Source of the DNA: Bacteroidota bacterium
GTDB taxonomy: Bacteria > Bacteroidota > Bacteroidia > Bacteroidales > CAJPTX01
Direction of reading: 5' to 3'
Assembly (NCBI GenBank): GCA_002748015.1
Contig: PDRH01000070.1
Location: 1-7,242, forward strand
DNA: 7,242 nt
The notes under the pieces were generated by a model. The model saw only the letters and a program-made list of their open reading frames with translations, was not told the origin of the DNA and ran no database searches. Shown here in pieces: positions 5,413 to 7,242 of the stretch. The number at the start of each line of letters is the position of its first letter. Positions within the stretch are counted from its first letter, which is position 1. A program made the position numbers and the translations under genes.

Positions 5413-7242
5413 CTATTCGCCAGCACTGCTCTCGAAGACCAGAGACTCCCCCCCCTGGTAATCTATACGTATGCTATCCTGCGCAGCTATTCGCCCGGAG
5501 AGTATCTCCTTGGACAAGCGGTTGACCACCTCGCGCTGCAGAGTTCGCTTCAAGGGACGTGCACCGAACTGCGGATCATAACCCTTCCGGGATATCCACT
5601 CTATGGCCGCATGGCTAGCCTCTAGACGTATATTCTGCTCGGCAAGCATGCATCGCACCGCATTGAACTGCATGCGTACGACCTCTGTAACCTCCTCGAG
5701 TCCGAGGGGCTTAAAGACTACCATTTCATCTACCCGATTGAGGAATTCAGGACGTATCGTACGCTTCAGGAGTTCAAGCACCTGCACCTTCGCCTGCTCC
5801 ATCCCCTGCTCAGGGCCGTCCTTTTCTATGGCCTCCTGTATAAGAGAAGAGCCAAGATTGGAGGTCATGATGATGATAGTATTTTTAAAGTCCACCACCC
5901 TCCCCTTGTTATCGGTCAGACGGCCGTCATCAAGCACCTGCAAAAGGATATTGAATGCATCAGGATGCGCCTTCTCTATCTCATCGAGCAGCACCACAGA
6001 GTAGGGCTTACGGCGGATGGCCTCAGTAAGCTGCCCCCCCTCATCATAGCCCACGTAGCCTGGAGGCGCTCCGACCAGCCGCGATACCGCATGGCGCTCC
6101 TGGTACTCGCTCATATCTATGCGGGTCATGAGACTCTCATCGTCGAAGAGGAATTCAGCGAGTGCCTTAGCCAGCTCGGTCTTTCCTACGCCTGTCGTCC
6201 CCAGGAATATGAAGGAGCCAATTGGGCGCTTGGGATCCTGTAGACCAGCCCGGCTACGCCGTACGGCATCTGCCACAGCCTCGATAGCCTCCTCTTGGCC
6301 AACGACGCGCTTACGTAACTGCTCCTCCAGGTTGAGCAGCTTCTCACGCTCGCTCTGCAGCATGCGGGCTACTGGTATCCCCGTCCACCTAGCCACCACA
6401 TCAGCAATATCTGCAGAATTGACCTCCTCGCGGATCATGGCCTCGCCCGACTGCATACTACCCAACTCCTGCTTGCTGGTAGCAATGGACGCCTCAGCAT
6501 CCACTATCTTCCCATAACGGATTTCCGCTACGCGCTCGTAGTCACCAGCACGCTCTGCCTCGATGGCCTCCTGGCGAAGGTTCTCGATTTCCTGCTTCTT
6601 AGTCTGGATCTCCTCCACGAGACGCTTTTCCTCGCTCCACTTGCTCCGCATCCCATCGCGCTGCTCGCTGAGCTCCTGTAGCTCCCTCCCAATGGTCTGG
6701 AGCTTAGCGGTATCATTCTCACGCTTGATAGCCTCTCGCTCTATCTCCAGCTGGCGTATCTTACGCTCGACCTCGTCCAGCTCCTCAGGTAGGGAGTTCA
6801 TCTCTAGGCGTAGCTTGGCTGCCGCCTCATCAATTAGATCTATGGCCTTGTCCGGGAGAAAACGGTCGGTAATGTAGCGATGGCTAAGCTCTACTGCGCT
6901 AATGATGGCATCGTCCATTATCCGCACGGCATGGTGCGTCTCGTAGCGCTCTTTCAGACCCCGGAGTATGGAGATGGCATCCTCCGGACTAGGTTCATCC
7001 ACAATGACCTTCTGGAAACGACGCTCGAGCGCCTTGTCCTGCTCGAAGTACTTCTGGTACTCATCCAGGGTAGTTGCCCCAATGGCCCGCAACTCGCCAC
7101 GGGCCAGCGCCGGCTTGAGGATGTTGGCCGCATCCATGGCCCCGCTGGTCTTACCCGCACCGACCAGGATGTGTATCTCATCAATGAAGAGGATAATCTC
7201 CCCATCTGCCGAGACGACCTCACCCACAACGCTCTTGAGGCG
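5413..7242 (-). CDS. clpB: Chaperone ClpB, ATP-dependent protein disaggregase (C-terminal 609 residues, runs off right edge)
   Basis: Cytoplasmic hexameric AAA+ machine that works with DnaK/DnaJ/GrpE to pull proteins out of aggregates after heat or other stress. The frame is open from the right edge (RLKSVVGEVV) to the TAG at 5413. Visible residues counted from the edge: rest of NBD1 with Walker B LFIDEIH (D21-E22) and arginine fingers R74-R75 in ALERRFQKV; a long charged coiled-coil middle domain about 150-275, which marks ClpB rather than ClpA or ClpC; WTGIPV; NBD2 with Walker A GTTGVGKT at 348-355, pore loop GYVGYDEGG with Tyr396, Walker B D420-E421, sensor-1 Asn462, arginine finger R503 in RPEFLNRVD, and sensor-2 GARPLKR (R562). 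Compared with a usual length of about 860, some 250 residues are missing: the N domain and NBD1 Walker A. An internal GTG at 7227 is not the real start. Its promoter lies outside the window, so heat-shock control cannot be judged. Confidence 0.97.
   Translation of the reverse strand, partial: RLKSVVGEVVSADGEIILFIDEIHILVGAGKTSGAMDAANILKPALARGELRAIGATTLDEYQKYFEQDKALERRFQKVIVDEPSPEDAISILRGLKERYETHHAVRIMDDAIISAVELSHRYITDRFLPDKAIDLIDEAAAKLRLEMNSLPEELDEVERKIRQLEIEREAIKRENDTAKLQTIGRELQELSEQRDGMRSKWSEEKRLVEEIQTKKQEIENLRQEAIEAERAGDYERVAEIRYGKIVDAEASIATSKQELGSMQSGEAMIREEVNSADIADVVARWTGIPVARMLQSEREKLLNLEEQLRKRVVGQEEAIEAVADAVRRSRAGLQDPKRPIGSFIFLGTTGVGKTELAKALAEFLFDDESLMTRIDMSEYQERHAVSRLVGAPPGYVGYDEGGQLTEAIRRKPYSVVLLDEIEKAHPDAFNILLQVLDDGRLTDNKGRVVDFKNTIIIMTSNLGSSLIQEAIEKDGPEQGMEQAKVQVLELLKRTIRPEFLNRVDEMVVFKPLGLEEVTEVVRMQFNAVRCMLAEQNIRLEASHAAIEWISRKGYDPQFGARPLKRTLQREVVNRLSKEILSGRIAAQDSIRIDYQGGESLVFESSAGE

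Noticed and set aside
5181..5426. Minus-strand open frame of 81 codons beside the clpB end
   Set aside because: It overlaps the end of clpB in another frame and passes through the strong clpB terminator.
5603..6877. Plus-strand frames of 92-133 codons opposite clpB
   Set aside because: All are antisense to a protein with intact AAA+ motifs; the Ser/Arg-rich composition is typical of reverse-strand shadows.
1..7242. Search for CRISPR arrays, tRNA or rRNA genes, insertion sequences, attachment sites and toxin-antitoxin pairs
   Set aside because: No regularly spaced direct repeats, cloverleaf, transposase motif, terminal repeats or paired small genes were seen on either strand; the region reads as core chromosome.

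Overview
The window looks like a core housekeeping stretch of a Bacteroidetes (Bacteroidota) chromosome, most likely a moderately GC-rich member of the Porphyromonas group. Two things support this. First, perfect Bacteroidetes-type -7 promoter boxes (TAnnTTTG) precede the first two genes, and there are no clear Shine-Dalgarno sites. Second, the FtsE and ClpB proteins use Bacteroidetes-like wording, such as FtsE 'VFQDFKLLTDR' and ClpB 'GTTGVGKTELAKALAEFLFDDE'. The genus is inference from style; no 16S or other marker is present.

Layout. (1) 1-1889, minus strand: N-terminal 629 residues of a PMCA-type calcium-translocating P-type ATPase, running off the left edge. (2) 1890-2227: divergent gene-free region with a minus-strand promoter (1916-1945) for the ATPase and a plus-strand -7 box (2148-2155) for pgk. 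(3) 2228-3493 pgk (phosphoglycerate kinase) and 3495-4373 ftsE (division ABC ATPase), plus strand, one base apart, closed by a rho-independent terminator (4397-4438). (4) 4557-4721: a 54-residue rubredoxin gene, plus strand, with its own terminator (4744-4776). (5) 4777-5353: about 580 bases with no supported gene, holding a perfect 15-bp inverted repeat (4949-4988) and an open frame without a start codon. (6) 5354-5385: minus-strand terminator. (7) 5413-7242, minus strand: C-terminal 609 residues of the ClpB disaggregase, running off the right edge.

How the genes relate. pgk and ftsE form the only evident operon, linking glycolysis and cell division on one transcript; no ftsX is visible here. 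The ATPase, rubredoxin and clpB each appear to be separate units for ion homeostasis, electron transfer and protein quality control.

I found no mobile element, CRISPR array, RNA gene, toxin-antitoxin or defence system, and no convincing new system. The points most worth a second look are the unusual acidic/proline N-terminal extension of FtsE, the pgk-ftsE junction, and the gene-free stretch before clpB.
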